NCBI GenBank assembly: GCA_964565925.1
Contig: CAZMGV010000007.1
Location: 119,105 to 183,104 of the forward strand
Direction of reading: 5' to 3'
DNA from: CAZMGV01 sp964565925
GTDB taxonomy: Bacteria > JAGRBM01 > JAHCIT01
DNA: 64,000 bases
This document shows positions 42,126 through 50,083 of this stretch, piece after piece. How positions within the stretch are numbered: the stretch's first letter is position 1; every line of letters starts with the position of its first letter. The notes beneath the pieces were generated by a model, which did no database searches, was not told the origin of the DNA, and saw only the letters and a program-made list of their open reading frames with translations. Position numbers and translations under genes: made by a program.

Positions 42126-42482
42126 GGCGGAAGGTCTCCTGTCGGATACAGTACCGATGAAACGACTGCGAAATGTAAACAGGCGGGGTGCCGTTCGAAG
42201 AACCACGTCTCCCGCCGGCATGCGTAACGGAAAATGTAAGATCTCCACGCGTTTCCCCGCGATCCTGATGTGGGACAGAACCGGAACAGTGGGTCCGGAT
42301 ATACTAGACGTTCCGGACCGAACGCGGCAAGCCTCGGTAAACTCTAGCATTTTCGGGATCGTAACCCGTCTGGGAAACCGGTGCTGTGAGGCAAACTACA
42401 TCGTCCTTGACCGCCACAGGGGGAATGCCTAGCGTCCCCGCTTTCGCGGAAGTCCGACAGAGATCCGCAGGGTGGTAGCAGG
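42126..42482. other. 357-bp divergent intergenic region
   Basis: The region lies between the leftward NHL/TPR gene and rightward xseB. I find no convincing gene, RNA family or repeat in it. It must hold both promoters, but no pair of -35/-10 boxes stands out. A hairpin-capable stretch CCCCGCTTTCGCGGAAG lies near 42438. Confidence 0.4.
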
Positions 42483-42857
42483 GTGAGTTCATCGCGCCGC
42501 AAGCGAGATCAGAAGGATCCGGCCGCCGGTCAGGCGGCAGCTCACTCGTCATCCGATGGCGCAGCGTTCGAGGATCAGCTCCGAAGGCTGGAACTGCTGG
42601 TCGAGCGGATGGAAGGCGAAGACCTGAAACTCGAGGAAGCCATCGGGCTGTTCGAAGAGGGCATGGGGCTGTCGAAAACCCTGCTCGACAGGCTGGAGAA
42701 GGCCGAGAAGCGGGTGGAGATACTGGTCCGCAAGAGCCGCACGGAAGTCGAAAAGCGCTCGCTGGACGCCGATGCGGTTCTGGACGGCGGCGGTCTGGAT
42801 GGCGACGACGATTCTGAAGATGACGAAGCTGAAGGGTCCGATGAAGACGATTTCTAA
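42483..42857 (+). CDS. xseB: Exodeoxyribonuclease VII small subunit with an acidic tail
   Basis: A 124-residue protein with a GTG start. Residues ~28-85 are the XseB helical hairpin (FEDQLRRLELLVERMEGEDL, EAIGLFEEGMGLSK, LEKAEKRVEILV). It is longer than the usual ~80 residues: a Lys/Ser-rich N-terminal extension precedes the core, and a very acidic C-terminal tail (DGDDDSEDDEAEGSDEDDF) follows. XseB helps the large subunit XseA degrade single-stranded DNA; xseA is not in the window. It overlaps ispA by 17 bp, an xseB-ispA pairing widely conserved in bacteria. Confidence 0.92.
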   Translation: MSSSRRKRDQKDPAAGQAAAHSSSDGAAFEDQLRRLELLVERMEGEDLKLEEAIGLFEEGMGLSKTLLDRLEKAEKRVEILVRKSRTEVEKRSLDADAVLDGGGLDGDDDSEDDEAEGSDEDDF

Positions 42858-43779
42858 GCGCAGCAACGGTGGCGGTTTTGTTAACGGCGAGACGTTCGAG
42901 GTCTATCTCGCCCGCCAGGCGCGACGCGTGGAAGTGGCGCTCAAGCGATATGCACCCCGGGAACTCCCCTCGGACGGCCAGATCGGCAAGGCCATGCGTT
43001 ACAGTCTGCTTGCGGGCGGCAAACGTCTGCGGCCGGTCCTGACGCTCGCAGCGGCCGAAGCGGTCGGCGGGCATTCCGATCTGGTCATCCCGTTCGCCTG
43101 CGCGCTCGAACTGGTTCACACCTATTCGCTCATCCATGACGATCTTCCGGCCATGGACGACGACGACCTCCGTCGCGGACGTCCCACTAATCACATCGTA
43201 TTTGGCGAGGCTACGGCGATCCTGGCCGGTGACGGCCTGCTGACGGAAGCGTTCGCCATCTGTGCCGATACGAGCAACCGGCGGCGTATATCGCCCGCGC
43301 TCGTTCTGGAGTTCACGCACCTGCTCGCCGAGGCTTCAGGTTACAAGGGAATGATTCGCGGGCAGGCGCTGGACCTGGCTGCTGAAGGCAAGAAACTGAG
43401 CCGCGCGGAACTGGAGCGTCTGCATCTCTGCAAGACGGGGGCGCTGATTGCCGCGTCCGTCGAGGGCGGTGCGATTCTATCGGGTGCCACGAGCGCCCAG
43501 CGCAAGTCGCTCGCCAACTACGGCCGCCTGCTGGGGCTCGCGTTCCAGATCCAGGACGACGTGCTTGATCTCACCGCCGACGAAAAAACGCTCGGCAAAA
43601 CTGCCAAGAGCGATCTCGCCGAGAACAAGATGACCTTCCCGGCGCTTCTGGGGATAGAAGGTTCCCGCAAGGCGGCGAAAGATACTTCAGAACGCGCCGT
43701 TGCGGCTCTCAAGAAATTCGACCGCCGGGCCGATCCGCTCAGGGCTCTCGCCCGGTACGTTATCGAACGCGGTCACTGA
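42841..43779 (+). CDS. ispA: Polyprenyl synthetase (farnesyl/geranylgeranyl diphosphate synthase)
   Basis: A 312-residue trans-prenyltransferase from the ATG at 42841, inside the end of xseB. The first Asp-rich motif is SLIHDDLPAMDDDDLRRGRP and the second is FQIQDDVLDLTADE; GGKRLRPVLTLAAAEAVGG binds isopentenyl diphosphate. Such enzymes condense IPP with allylic diphosphates to C15 or C20 products for quinones and undecaprenol. The length-determining residues before the first motif (ALELVHTYS) fit the short-chain class. The last 20 bp overlap the convergent RibD-C-like gene. Confidence 0.95.
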   Translation: MKTISKRSNGGGFVNGETFEVYLARQARRVEVALKRYAPRELPSDGQIGKAMRYSLLAGGKRLRPVLTLAAAEAVGGHSDLVIPFACALELVHTYSLIHDDLPAMDDDDLRRGRPTNHIVFGEATAILAGDGLLTEAFAICADTSNRRRISPALVLEFTHLLAEASGYKGMIRGQALDLAAEGKKLSRAELERLHLCKTGALIAASVEGGAILSGATSAQRKSLANYGRLLGLAFQIQDDVLDLTADEKTLGKTAKSDLAENKMTFPALLGIEGSRKAAKDTSERAVAALKKFDRRADPLRALARYVIERGH

Positions 43780-44443
43780 GCCGGTAACGCAGGAACAGTT
43801 CATCGCCGATCCGGCGCTCCTCGACAAGGCGGAAACGGGGCAGATCCGCTATTCCGAAAGCCTCGAATCCTGCGGCAGACGGGGTTGTTCTTCCGCCAAT
43901 CACGACCGGGCAGAGCGTGATTACCAGTTCGTCCAGCAGTTTCAGTTTCAGCATCCGCTGTACCAGCTCGCCGCCCCCCTCGCACTGAAGCAAGCGAACA
44001 CCTGCCTTGTACAGATCTGCGACGACGCCCGTCAGATCAATGTCACCGTCCCGGTAAGGTTTGCAGCGGATAACGGTCAGGTGAGCGAGCCTGGGGGCCG
44101 GTTTCGCGGATGTGTACAGGCGGATATCTCCGCTGGTGTCGAGAAACCGCGGGTCTTTCCCCAGGTCTCCGGATGCGCTGACGACGGCCACCATCGGCTG
44201 GCGGGTCTGTCCCCGTCTCGCCCGTTCGATTTCGAACCGCTTGCCCACGACCACACGCGGATTTTCATTCCGTACGCTGGCGCCGCCGATAATCACGGCG
44301 TCGGCCTTTGCCCGCCGTTCCATCAGATGCCGCTTGTCGGTCTTCGACGTGAACCGGGGGGCGCCTCCCTCGGCGGTGGTGATTTTCCCGTCAAGGCTCA
44401 CTGCCAGAATGGCGGCGGTGTAGGGTCGGTCCATGGCTGTCAC
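43760..44443 (-). CDS. RibD C-terminal/dihydrofolate-reductase-fold reductase
   Basis: A 227-residue protein with the RibD-C reductase pattern: AAILAVSLDGKITTAEGGAP at the N-terminus, DAVIIGGASVRNENPRVVV, and the NADPH loop LLQCEGGGELVQRML near residue 150. RibD-C reduces the ribosyl side chain of a riboflavin precursor; without the deaminase half or other rib genes nearby, this may act on another pterin or pyrimidine-like substrate. The start GTG at 44443 overlaps the stop of the upstream flavoprotein gene (GTGA), implying coupled translation. An alternative ATG is three codons in. Confidence 0.85.
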   Translation of the reverse strand: MTAMDRPYTAAILAVSLDGKITTAEGGAPRFTSKTDKRHLMERRAKADAVIIGGASVRNENPRVVVGKRFEIERARRGQTRQPMVAVVSASGDLGKDPRFLDTSGDIRLYTSAKPAPRLAHLTVIRCKPYRDGDIDLTGVVADLYKAGVRLLQCEGGGELVQRMLKLKLLDELVITLCPVVIGGRTTPSAAGFEAFGIADLPRFRLVEERRIGDELFLRYRLSDRVR

Positions 44444-45660
44444 CGGTTCCGCAGGCGCTCGACGAGCGCCGCGGCGAGGGATCCCTCCGGCAGGATCGGC
44501 ATTCTTGTTTCGGACATCAGTTTCACCAGGTGTGCCTGCAGCGACGCGAACTTCATGGCCGCCGCCGGAGCGCCTTTCACAATAATCCTGCGGGGTCCGG
44601 CTTTCACATATCCGACGCCATCGAAACGGCCGAGCGAAGTCAGTTCACCCTGATCCATCGCCCGGAACGGCCGCGCCTCTTTACCGGAAATCCGGGCGGC
44701 TATGATGGCGGCCACCTGGTCACCCATCTGGCAGGCATACATGGCGCGGGGCGGAACCGTTTTCCCGCGCCGGTCCTGCACGGAGGCCTGATCGCCGATG
44801 GCATAGATACCGTTGACCGGCGTTTCGAGGAACGCCGTTACGGCTATGCGCCCGCCCGGGCCGGTATACAACGCTTCGAGCCCCGGCAGTTTCGGCACCC
44901 TGACGCCGCCGCACCAAATAATGCCGTCGGCGGGAAGGCGGTTTCCGCCTTTGATGACAACGGCATTCTCCTCGACTTGCGCAATGGGCGCGCCGAGTTT
45001 CAGCCGTACGTCCCGTTCCAGCAGAAATCCCCTGGCGTAGGCCGCTTCTTCGGGACCGCTGGCCGGAAGGAGCCTTGATGCGGCATCGACCAGGGTAATA
45101 CCGGGACGTTCGCGACGCGGAAGCTTGTTCCATTCGTCGGCGATTTCTGCAGCCAGTTCGACGCCCGTGAGCCCGGCACCGGCAATCACCAGCGAACCCC
45201 TGGCGTCCAGACGCCGGATGCGCCTCACCAGTTCCCGGGCGCGGTCAGCGTCATCCAGCGACTTCAGTGTAACGGCATGCTCCAGAACACCGGGAATACC
45301 GTAATCGTTTGATGCCGAACCGGCGGACAGAATAAGGGTGTCGAACGGGAGATCCGCGGGATGTCCGTAGGCATCGACGGTCAGGATCCGCTGCCCGGTG
45401 TCGACTTCCTGAACCTGGGCATCGATCCACTGGATGGGCAGACCATGGAGCACATCCGGAAGACGGTAGGCAATATTTACCGGTCGTAGCGCGGCTTCGT
45501 GCAGCCTGCAGACGTCGGTAAACCTGAGGCCCGGCTGGACGACGGTCAGCCGTGTACGGTCAGGATCGAGACGGCGGGCGAGCCCCGCCGCCGCATGAAA
45601 CCCGGCGTAGCCGCCGCCGGCGACAATGATCCGTGCGGGCTGTTCGGTGAATAGGGCCAA
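44440..45660 (-). CDS. FAD-dependent NAD(P)H oxidoreductase (NDH-2-like)
   Basis: A 406-residue two-dinucleotide-binding-domain flavoprotein. The FAD site is IIVAGGGYAGFHAAAGLAR and the NAD(P)H site is LVIAGAGLTGVELAAEIADE; a C-terminal FAD contact is YAIGDQASVQDR. The order and length fit type II NADH dehydrogenase or sulfide:quinone-like enzymes. The paired cysteines of sulfide:quinone reductase are absent, so NADH:quinone oxidation is the better guess. No membrane anchor helix is obvious. It is followed by overlap with the RibD-C-like gene and preceded by yajQ. Confidence 0.87.
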   Translation of the reverse strand: MALFTEQPARIIVAGGGYAGFHAAAGLARRLDPDRTRLTVVQPGLRFTDVCRLHEAALRPVNIAYRLPDVLHGLPIQWIDAQVQEVDTGQRILTVDAYGHPADLPFDTLILSAGSASNDYGIPGVLEHAVTLKSLDDADRARELVRRIRRLDARGSLVIAGAGLTGVELAAEIADEWNKLPRRERPGITLVDAASRLLPASGPEEAAYARGFLLERDVRLKLGAPIAQVEENAVVIKGGNRLPADGIIWCGGVRVPKLPGLEALYTGPGGRIAVTAFLETPVNGIYAIGDQASVQDRRGKTVPPRAMYACQMGDQVAAIIAARISGKEARPFRAMDQGELTSLGRFDGVGYVKAGPRRIIVKGAPAAAMKFASLQAHLVKLMSETRMPILPEGSLAAALVERLRNR

Positions 45661-45666
45661 CGTCGG

Positions 45667-46158
45667 CTAATCCCGGAAGTTGGTGAACTGAAGCAAGAGT
45701 CCGAACGATTTTCCCTTGAGGAGCGCCATGCATTCCTGAAGATCGTCTTTCTTCTTGCCGGTCACGCGGACCTGGTTGTCCATGATCGCGGCTTGCAGCT
45801 TCAGGCCCGAGTCTTTGATCGCCTTCACGATCTCCTTGGCGGGCTCCTTCTCGATCCCGGTTTTCACCTTGATCTTCTGGCGCACGGACGACCCCGCCGC
45901 CTTTTCGATCGTCTGGTAATCGAGGTTCTGGGTAGGGACGCCGCGTTTGGTCAGTTTGGATTCGAGGATGCTCAGCACCTGCTTCAGCGTAAAATCCGAG
46001 TCGGAACTCACCGTAATGACTTTTTCCTTCATGTCGTCGGCGATCTCGCTGTTGGTGTTCTTGAGATCGAATCTCTGCTGAAGTTCCTTGCGCGCCTGAT
46101 TGAGCGCATTGTCCAGTTCCTGAAGGTTCACTTCGCTCACCACATCAAAGGAAGGCAT
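45667..46158 (-). CDS. yajQ: YajQ family nucleotide/cyclic-di-GMP-binding protein
   Basis: A 163-residue protein of standard YajQ length from the ATG at 46158. It begins MPSFDVVSEVNLQELDNALN and contains QRFDLKNTNSEI and VKAIKDSGLKLQAAIMDNQV, the conserved blocks of two tandem ferredoxin-like folds. In Xanthomonas the homologue binds cyclic di-GMP and controls transcription with a partner; earlier work found nucleotide binding. No GGDEF or EAL protein is in the window. It lies 6 bp before the flavoprotein gene on the same strand. Confidence 0.95.
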   Translation of the reverse strand: MPSFDVVSEVNLQELDNALNQARKELQQRFDLKNTNSEIADDMKEKVITVSSDSDFTLKQVLSILESKLTKRGVPTQNLDYQTIEKAAGSSVRQKIKVKTGIEKEPAKEIVKAIKDSGLKLQAAIMDNQVRVTGKKKDDLQECMALLKGKSFGLLLQFTNFRD

Positions 46159-46372
46159 ATGGTCCAAACCCCCGTGACTGCTTGTTTTTTCGGCGGTGCG
46201 CCGGAAAAACAACGTTTCCCGCCCGGGTAGATGAAATCAAGGCGATGGTCCCTGAACAACGTAAAACCCCGTTTCCACGGCCTAACCTGATGTTTTCAGG
46301 ATCGTTATCGACACCCCAGAGTGCAGATAATGCCGGTTCCCGGACACAAGCGACAATTCCGTAAATTATCCA

Positions 46373-46402
46373 TTGACGTTCCGAGTTTTTAACCGATATA
46401 GT
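46373..46402 (+). promoter_or_regulatory. Sigma-70-type promoter of the small lipoprotein gene
   Basis: TTGACG (46373-46378) and TATAGT (46397-46402) are 18 bp apart. Together with a leader of about 43 nt and the strong ribosome site GGAAGGAGAGAG (46434-46445), this suggests high expression. Confidence 0.7.
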
Positions 46403-46451
46403 CGGGCACCAAACAAAGAAACCGGTCTAGGCCGGAAGGAGAGAGATTCAC

Positions 46452-46898
46452 ATGCGGAAATTTGCAGGTCTTTTTGCAGCGGTAGCGCTGAGCGCGGGAT
46501 GCGCTTCTTATGCCAACTCCAACCCGACGGTTGGCGTTGAGTCGTTCAAGTTCGACAACTGGAAGAAGGGCGCCGACTACGAACTCGTGGGCGATACCCA
46601 GGGCCAGGCGTGCAAGGCGATTCTGTTCGGCTTCATCACGCTGGAAGGCGAAGCGAAGGTCGGCACCCTCGGTGGCGGCAGCGTAGGCCAGGGCGGCAAG
46701 AGCTTTGCTGACCTGCTCGAAGGCCTCTTCGGCGGCGGCGCGTCGGCCACTTCGGCTGCGAAGTACAACGCGATTGAAGCGTTCAAGGGCGCGGACCTGG
46801 TCCTCCCGACCCGCTCCAAGTCCGACAAGACGGACTACCTTGTCTACAACCGTGAATGCGTAACGATCACGGGCAAGGCTGTTCGCATCAAGGTCTGA
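46452..46898 (+). CDS. Small lipoprotein of unknown function
   Basis: A 148-residue protein with a lipoprotein signal (FAAVALSAGC, Cys 17), predicted to be acylated and exported. The mature part has a strand-rich start (KGADYELVGDTQGQACKAIL), a Gly-rich middle (GTLGGGSVGQGGKSF, LFGGGAS) and a second cysteine pair member (NRECVTITGKAVRIKV). C54 and C139 of the mature region could form a disulfide. The general layout (GDTxGQAC, YNAIE) recalls TRL-like small lipoproteins, but I am not sure. A good promoter, ribosome site and terminator frame it as a single, probably well-expressed gene. Confidence 0.75.
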   Translation: MRKFAGLFAAVALSAGCASYANSNPTVGVESFKFDNWKKGADYELVGDTQGQACKAILFGFITLEGEAKVGTLGGGSVGQGGKSFADLLEGLFGGGASATSAAKYNAIEAFKGADLVLPTRSKSDKTDYLVYNRECVTITGKAVRIKV

Positions 46899-46922
46899 TT
46901 TCAGACCCAGCCTTCATGGAAG

Positions 46923-46955
46923 CCGCCGCCCCGAAACGGGCGGCGGTTTTCTTTT
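46923..46955 (+). terminator. Rho-independent terminator after the small lipoprotein gene
   Basis: A GC-rich stem of about 9 bp (CCGCCGCCC at 46923-46931 with GGGCGGCGG at 46938-46946) is followed by TTTTCTTTT, starting 24 bp after the stop codon. Confidence 0.88.
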
Positions 46956-47093
46956 GTGCCGCTTTTCTGCAATGGCCTCGCCGAAGAAGGCGATGCCCCG
47001 ATTGCCGCAGGTAAAACCAGCCGTTAAGGTTGCATCTGAAAGGCGGCGAACCTCTCCGGAATAACCGGAGAAGACGCCGACCGGGCTGCCGGC

Positions 47094-48098
47094 ATGAAGA
47101 TCTTCGAGGGTCGAGTGGACCTGGAAGGGATCGAGCGGATTCAGACGCCGCTTCCGTTCCCCCCGAATCATATCAATGGGTACGTCATTCCCGGCAAGGA
47201 AACGGTGCTGATCGACACCGGTATCAAAACCGATGCCGCCTGGAAGGCCTTGAACGACGGTCTCGAAGCGATCGGCCTCAAGATTACCGACATCCGCCAC
47301 CTGCTGATTACCCACGGGCACATCGACCATTTCGGACAGGCCAAGCGGATCCAGGAAGCCTCCGGCTGCAAAATCTATGCGCACGATCTGGAGCGCTACC
47401 ACATGGAGGCGACCTTTCAGGAACGGTCCACACCCGACAGCCCGGTCTTCGAGTTTTTCCGCGAATGGGGAGTTCCTGAGGAACTGGTCAAGACCGCCTT
47501 CAGCGGCCAGCGGGCCGAATCCCATGTCCGTGACAACGTGAAAGTGGACCACGCCTGGCAGGACAACGAGATTCTCCAGTTCCCGCAGGTGCGGCTCAAG
47601 TGCATCTGGGTGCCCGGGCACGCGGTCGGTCATACCGTGCTGCTGGAAGAAGGCCGGGGGATCATGTTTTCCGCCGACCATTTGCTGCCGGATATTTCGC
47701 CGGTGCCGCTGCTCAACTTCCCCGATCCGTCGAAGAAGGAAAAAACGAGGTCCCTCGTGGACTACGTTCAGTCGCTCTACAAGGTCCGGAATCTGGCCGT
47801 CACGGTGGCTCTGCCGTCCCACGGCGAACCGATTCCGGACATCCGGACGCTCATCGACAACTACGCGCTCCACCGGAACCGGCGGTACCTGAAGATCCGC
47901 AACTTCCTGGAGGAAGGTCCCAAGACCGCCTATCAGGTGTCGGAGCATGTGTTCAATCCGCAGCGTGCGAAGTCGCTCATGCACCTGACCATGAGCGAAA
48001 CGGTCGGGTTCCTTGAGCTGATGGAGGTCGATGGTATCCTTTCGATTGAAAAGCGGGATGGCCTTCTATACTATTCGGTCAAGCCCGAATCGGACTGA
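47094..48098 (+). CDS. Metallo-beta-lactamase-fold hydrolase with C-terminal winged helix
   Basis: A 334-residue MBL-fold protein. The dizinc motif is LITHGHIDHFGQAK; further ligands are in WVPGHAVGHTVLL and FSADHLLPD, and PSHGEPIPD supplies the last His. Residues after about 260 form the helical/winged region seen in LACTB2-like hydrolases. These proteins hydrolyse thioesters, phosphodiesters or lactones, and substrate is not readable. The ATG at 47094 has only a weak ribosome site. Downstream genes (dodecins) start 33 bp later and are probably cotranscribed. Confidence 0.88.
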   Translation: MKIFEGRVDLEGIERIQTPLPFPPNHINGYVIPGKETVLIDTGIKTDAAWKALNDGLEAIGLKITDIRHLLITHGHIDHFGQAKRIQEASGCKIYAHDLERYHMEATFQERSTPDSPVFEFFREWGVPEELVKTAFSGQRAESHVRDNVKVDHAWQDNEILQFPQVRLKCIWVPGHAVGHTVLLEEGRGIMFSADHLLPDISPVPLLNFPDPSKKEKTRSLVDYVQSLYKVRNLAVTVALPSHGEPIPDIRTLIDNYALHRNRRYLKIRNFLEEGPKTAYQVSEHVFNPQRAKSLMHLTMSETVGFLELMEVDGILSIEKRDGLLYYSVKPESD

Positions 48099-48130
48099 AG
48101 AAGCGCGCTTACTACACGGGAAGGGCCGCC

Positions 48131-48352
48131 ATGCGGATTGCCAAGGTCAGAGAGCTGGAAGGATCGAGCAAGGTGTCGTTCGAGGACGCCGCGGAACAGA
48201 TTATCCGCCGGGCCTCGAAGACACTCACCGGAATCACCGGCTTCCAGATCCTGCGCAAGTCGGCCCAGGTCGAAAAGGGCAAGATCACCGAATATTTCGT
48301 CCGGATGAACCTGATTTTCGAACTCGCCCCGAACCTCGAATCCCACTGGTAA
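48131..48352 (+). CDS. Dodecin-family protein, flavin-stacking Trp replaced
   Basis: A 73-residue protein with the dodecin pattern: KVRELEGSSKVSFEDAAEQI, RASKTLTGITGFQILR and KITEYFVRMNLIFEL. Dodecins are dodecameric hollow spheres that bind flavins or other small ligands. The Trp that stacks on flavin in haloarchaeal dodecin is replaced here (TGF where VVW is expected), and the Gln of the YQ pair reads Phe (EYFVRM). The ATG has a fair ribosome site (GGGAAGG). It is the first of two adjacent dodecin genes, 15 bp apart, in the 47094-50082 cluster. Confidence 0.9.
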   Translation: MRIAKVRELEGSSKVSFEDAAEQIIRRASKTLTGITGFQILRKSAQVEKGKITEYFVRMNLIFELAPNLESHW

Positions 48353-48367
48353 GGCGCAGGAGACAGC

Positions 48368-48580
48368 ATGGCCATCTCAAGTGTCACAGAAGTGATCGGC
48401 GCAAGCCCCAAGGGCTGGCAGGACGCCTGCGAGAAGGCGCTGGAACGCGCGAACCAGACCGTGCGGAATATCGTCGGTTTCGAGGTCGTCTCGGAGAAGG
48501 CCAAGGTGGAAAACGGCAAGATCCGCGAATACCGCGTGGCGCTCAAGATCACCTTCATCCTCGAAGAGAAGAAAAAATAG
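48368..48580 (+). CDS. Second dodecin-family protein, SecE2-like
   Basis: A 70-residue paralogue with ISSVTEVIGASPKGWQDA, RANQTVRNIVGFEVVSEK and IREYRVALKITFILEE. The flavin-stacking Trp is Gly/Phe and the Gln position is Arg, as in the mycobacterial SecE2/Rv0379 type that has been described as a calcium-binding dodecin. The two window paralogues share only part of their sequence, so they may co-assemble or serve different ligands. AGGAGAC precedes the ATG. It lies 52 bp before the OmpH-like gene. Confidence 0.9.
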   Translation: MAISSVTEVIGASPKGWQDACEKALERANQTVRNIVGFEVVSEKAKVENGKIREYRVALKITFILEEKKK

Positions 48581-48632
48581 CCGCGGCTCCGGCCGTTTGC
48601 CCTTCCTGTCCCGGCCGGGATAGGGAGACTCC

Positions 48633-49205
48633 ATGATGATTCGACTGAAAAGCCTGTTTCCCGTCCTGTTCATCGCCTGCATCGCGGGTTCGTACACGGT
48701 ATCCGCTGCCCAGGCGCCCGCCGCCCGTAAGGAGCATGAGTTCGCACTCGTGGACATCCAGCGCGTCATCAACGAATCGAAGCGCGGCAAGCAGAAGCGG
48801 GAAGAGTTCCTGAAGAGCGTCCGGACCAAGACGAACGAGGTGGATTCCTACAAGAAGGAAGTCGACCAGCTGAACCGGACGCTGGAGGAGAAGCAGCGGA
48901 CGCTCTCTCCGGGCCAGTTCGAGAAAGCCCGTCTCGACGCCGAGAACCGGGTGAAAGAACTCCAGCGCAAGGCCCAGGACATTTCCGAGGACCTGCAGAG
49001 CCGCGAGAGCCGGATGGCGGCGGACCTCGCCGTCGACATCAAGACCGTCGCTGCGGACTATGCCCGCCGCAAGGGCTATGACCTTGTGCTCGAGTCGAGC
49101 CAGCACCTTATTCCCTACAAGAACGACGGTGTCGACCTGACCGACGCGATTATCCGTGAATACGACAACGTGGCCACGGGGGCCGTGCCCGCGAAGAAAA
49201 AATAG
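48633..49205 (+). CDS. OmpH/Skp-family periplasmic chaperone-like protein
   Basis: A 190-residue protein with a signal peptide (LFPVLFIACIAGSYTVSAAQ). The conserved opening FALVDIQRVINESKRG is followed by a long charged coiled coil (~45-135) and the C-terminal RKGYDLVLESSQHLIPYKND, the OmpH/Skp pattern. Skp trimers hold unfolded outer-membrane proteins in their coiled-coil arms. It is not beside bamA, lpxD or fabZ, where Skp is usually found, so this may be a paralogue. GGGAGAC precedes the ATG. It ends 16 bp before the phosphoesterase gene. Confidence 0.9.
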   Translation: MMIRLKSLFPVLFIACIAGSYTVSAAQAPAARKEHEFALVDIQRVINESKRGKQKREEFLKSVRTKTNEVDSYKKEVDQLNRTLEEKQRTLSPGQFEKARLDAENRVKELQRKAQDISEDLQSRESRMAADLAVDIKTVAADYARRKGYDLVLESSQHLIPYKNDGVDLTDAIIREYDNVATGAVPAKKK

Positions 49206-49221
49206 ACCCAGGCGGAACGTC

Positions 49222-50082
49222 ATGCGAGTGCTCTTCATCAGCGATCTCCACGGCTCGATGAAGCACTACGAGTCTGTCCTTGCCGTCGCGGAACGGCAGG
49301 AGTTCGGTGTATTGATCTTCGGCGGCGATCTGGCGCCCAAGAACTTCGCCGGCGGCAAGTTCGTCGAGCATCAGGTGAACTGGCACCGGGACGTGCTGTT
49401 CCCGAGACTTGAAGCGTTCAAGCTGAAGAAGCCCCGGACGCGGATATTTTTCATTATGGGCAACGACGACACGAAGGCGGCCGAATCCGAATTCGCCCGC
49501 CGCAACGGCGAGATCGTCGAATACATCCATCTGAAAACGGTCGAGCTGGAACCGGGCCTCACGCTGACCGGATATAACTGCGTCGACATCACGCCCTTTC
49601 CGCTCAAGGATTTTGAGCGATGGGACAAGCGTAGCGGCGGACTGCCGGACAAGGTCCGGATGCTTAGCGGTCTCGTCACCGACGAAATGGCACTCAAAAA
49701 GTTTCAGTTCCATGGGGACCCCGCACAGGACGTCACCCCGACGCTCGAAGAGGAGATCGCCCCGCTGGCGAAGGATCAGAAAAAGGGCGTCTCGATCCTG
49801 CTGACCCACTGCCCGCCGTTCCGGACAAACCTCGACAAGATGATGCTGGGCAAACATGTGGGGTCGCTCGCCGTGCGGGAGTTTATCGAAGCGACCCAGC
49901 CGGCTCTGTCGCTTCATGGCCATATTCACGAATCGCCGCTCATGACAGGCAGCTACCGGGACCGGCTGGGCGACACCGTCTGCGTTAATCCCGGCCAGGA
50001 CCCCTACAAGGGAACGGTCTGTTATGTGACCTTCGACACCGATAACCCGGCCCGGTCACTGGAACACTTCGTGGAGAAGTAA
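49222..50082 (+). CDS. Calcineurin-like metallophosphoesterase
   Basis: A 286-residue protein from the ATG at 49222. Metal-binding motifs in order are VLFISDLHGSM (Asp-x-His), IFGGDLAPKN (Gly-Asp), FIMGNDDTKA (Gly-Asn-Asp; the His of GNHD is Asp), LLTHCPPF and SLHGHIHESP. The fold hydrolyses phosphoesters or cyclic nucleotides. The C-terminal VNPGQDPYKGTVCYVTF is typical of YfcE-like or Rv0805-like members. Cytoplasmic. It is the last gene of the cluster, 2 bp from the convergent MBL gene. Confidence 0.9.
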   Translation: MRVLFISDLHGSMKHYESVLAVAERQEFGVLIFGGDLAPKNFAGGKFVEHQVNWHRDVLFPRLEAFKLKKPRTRIFFIMGNDDTKAAESEFARRNGEIVEYIHLKTVELEPGLTLTGYNCVDITPFPLKDFERWDKRSGGLPDKVRMLSGLVTDEMALKKFQFHGDPAQDVTPTLEEEIAPLAKDQKKGVSILLTHCPPFRTNLDKMMLGKHVGSLAVREFIEATQPALSLHGHIHESPLMTGSYRDRLGDTVCVNPGQDPYKGTVCYVTFDTDNPARSLEHFVEK

Positions 50083-50083
50083 G

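Noticed and set aside
42304..43320. A 338-codon open frame on the minus strand across the 42126-42482 gap, xseB and ispA
   Set aside because: Most of it is antisense to xseB and ispA; the part in the gap shows no domain and is Arg/Pro-rich in the way of shadow frames.
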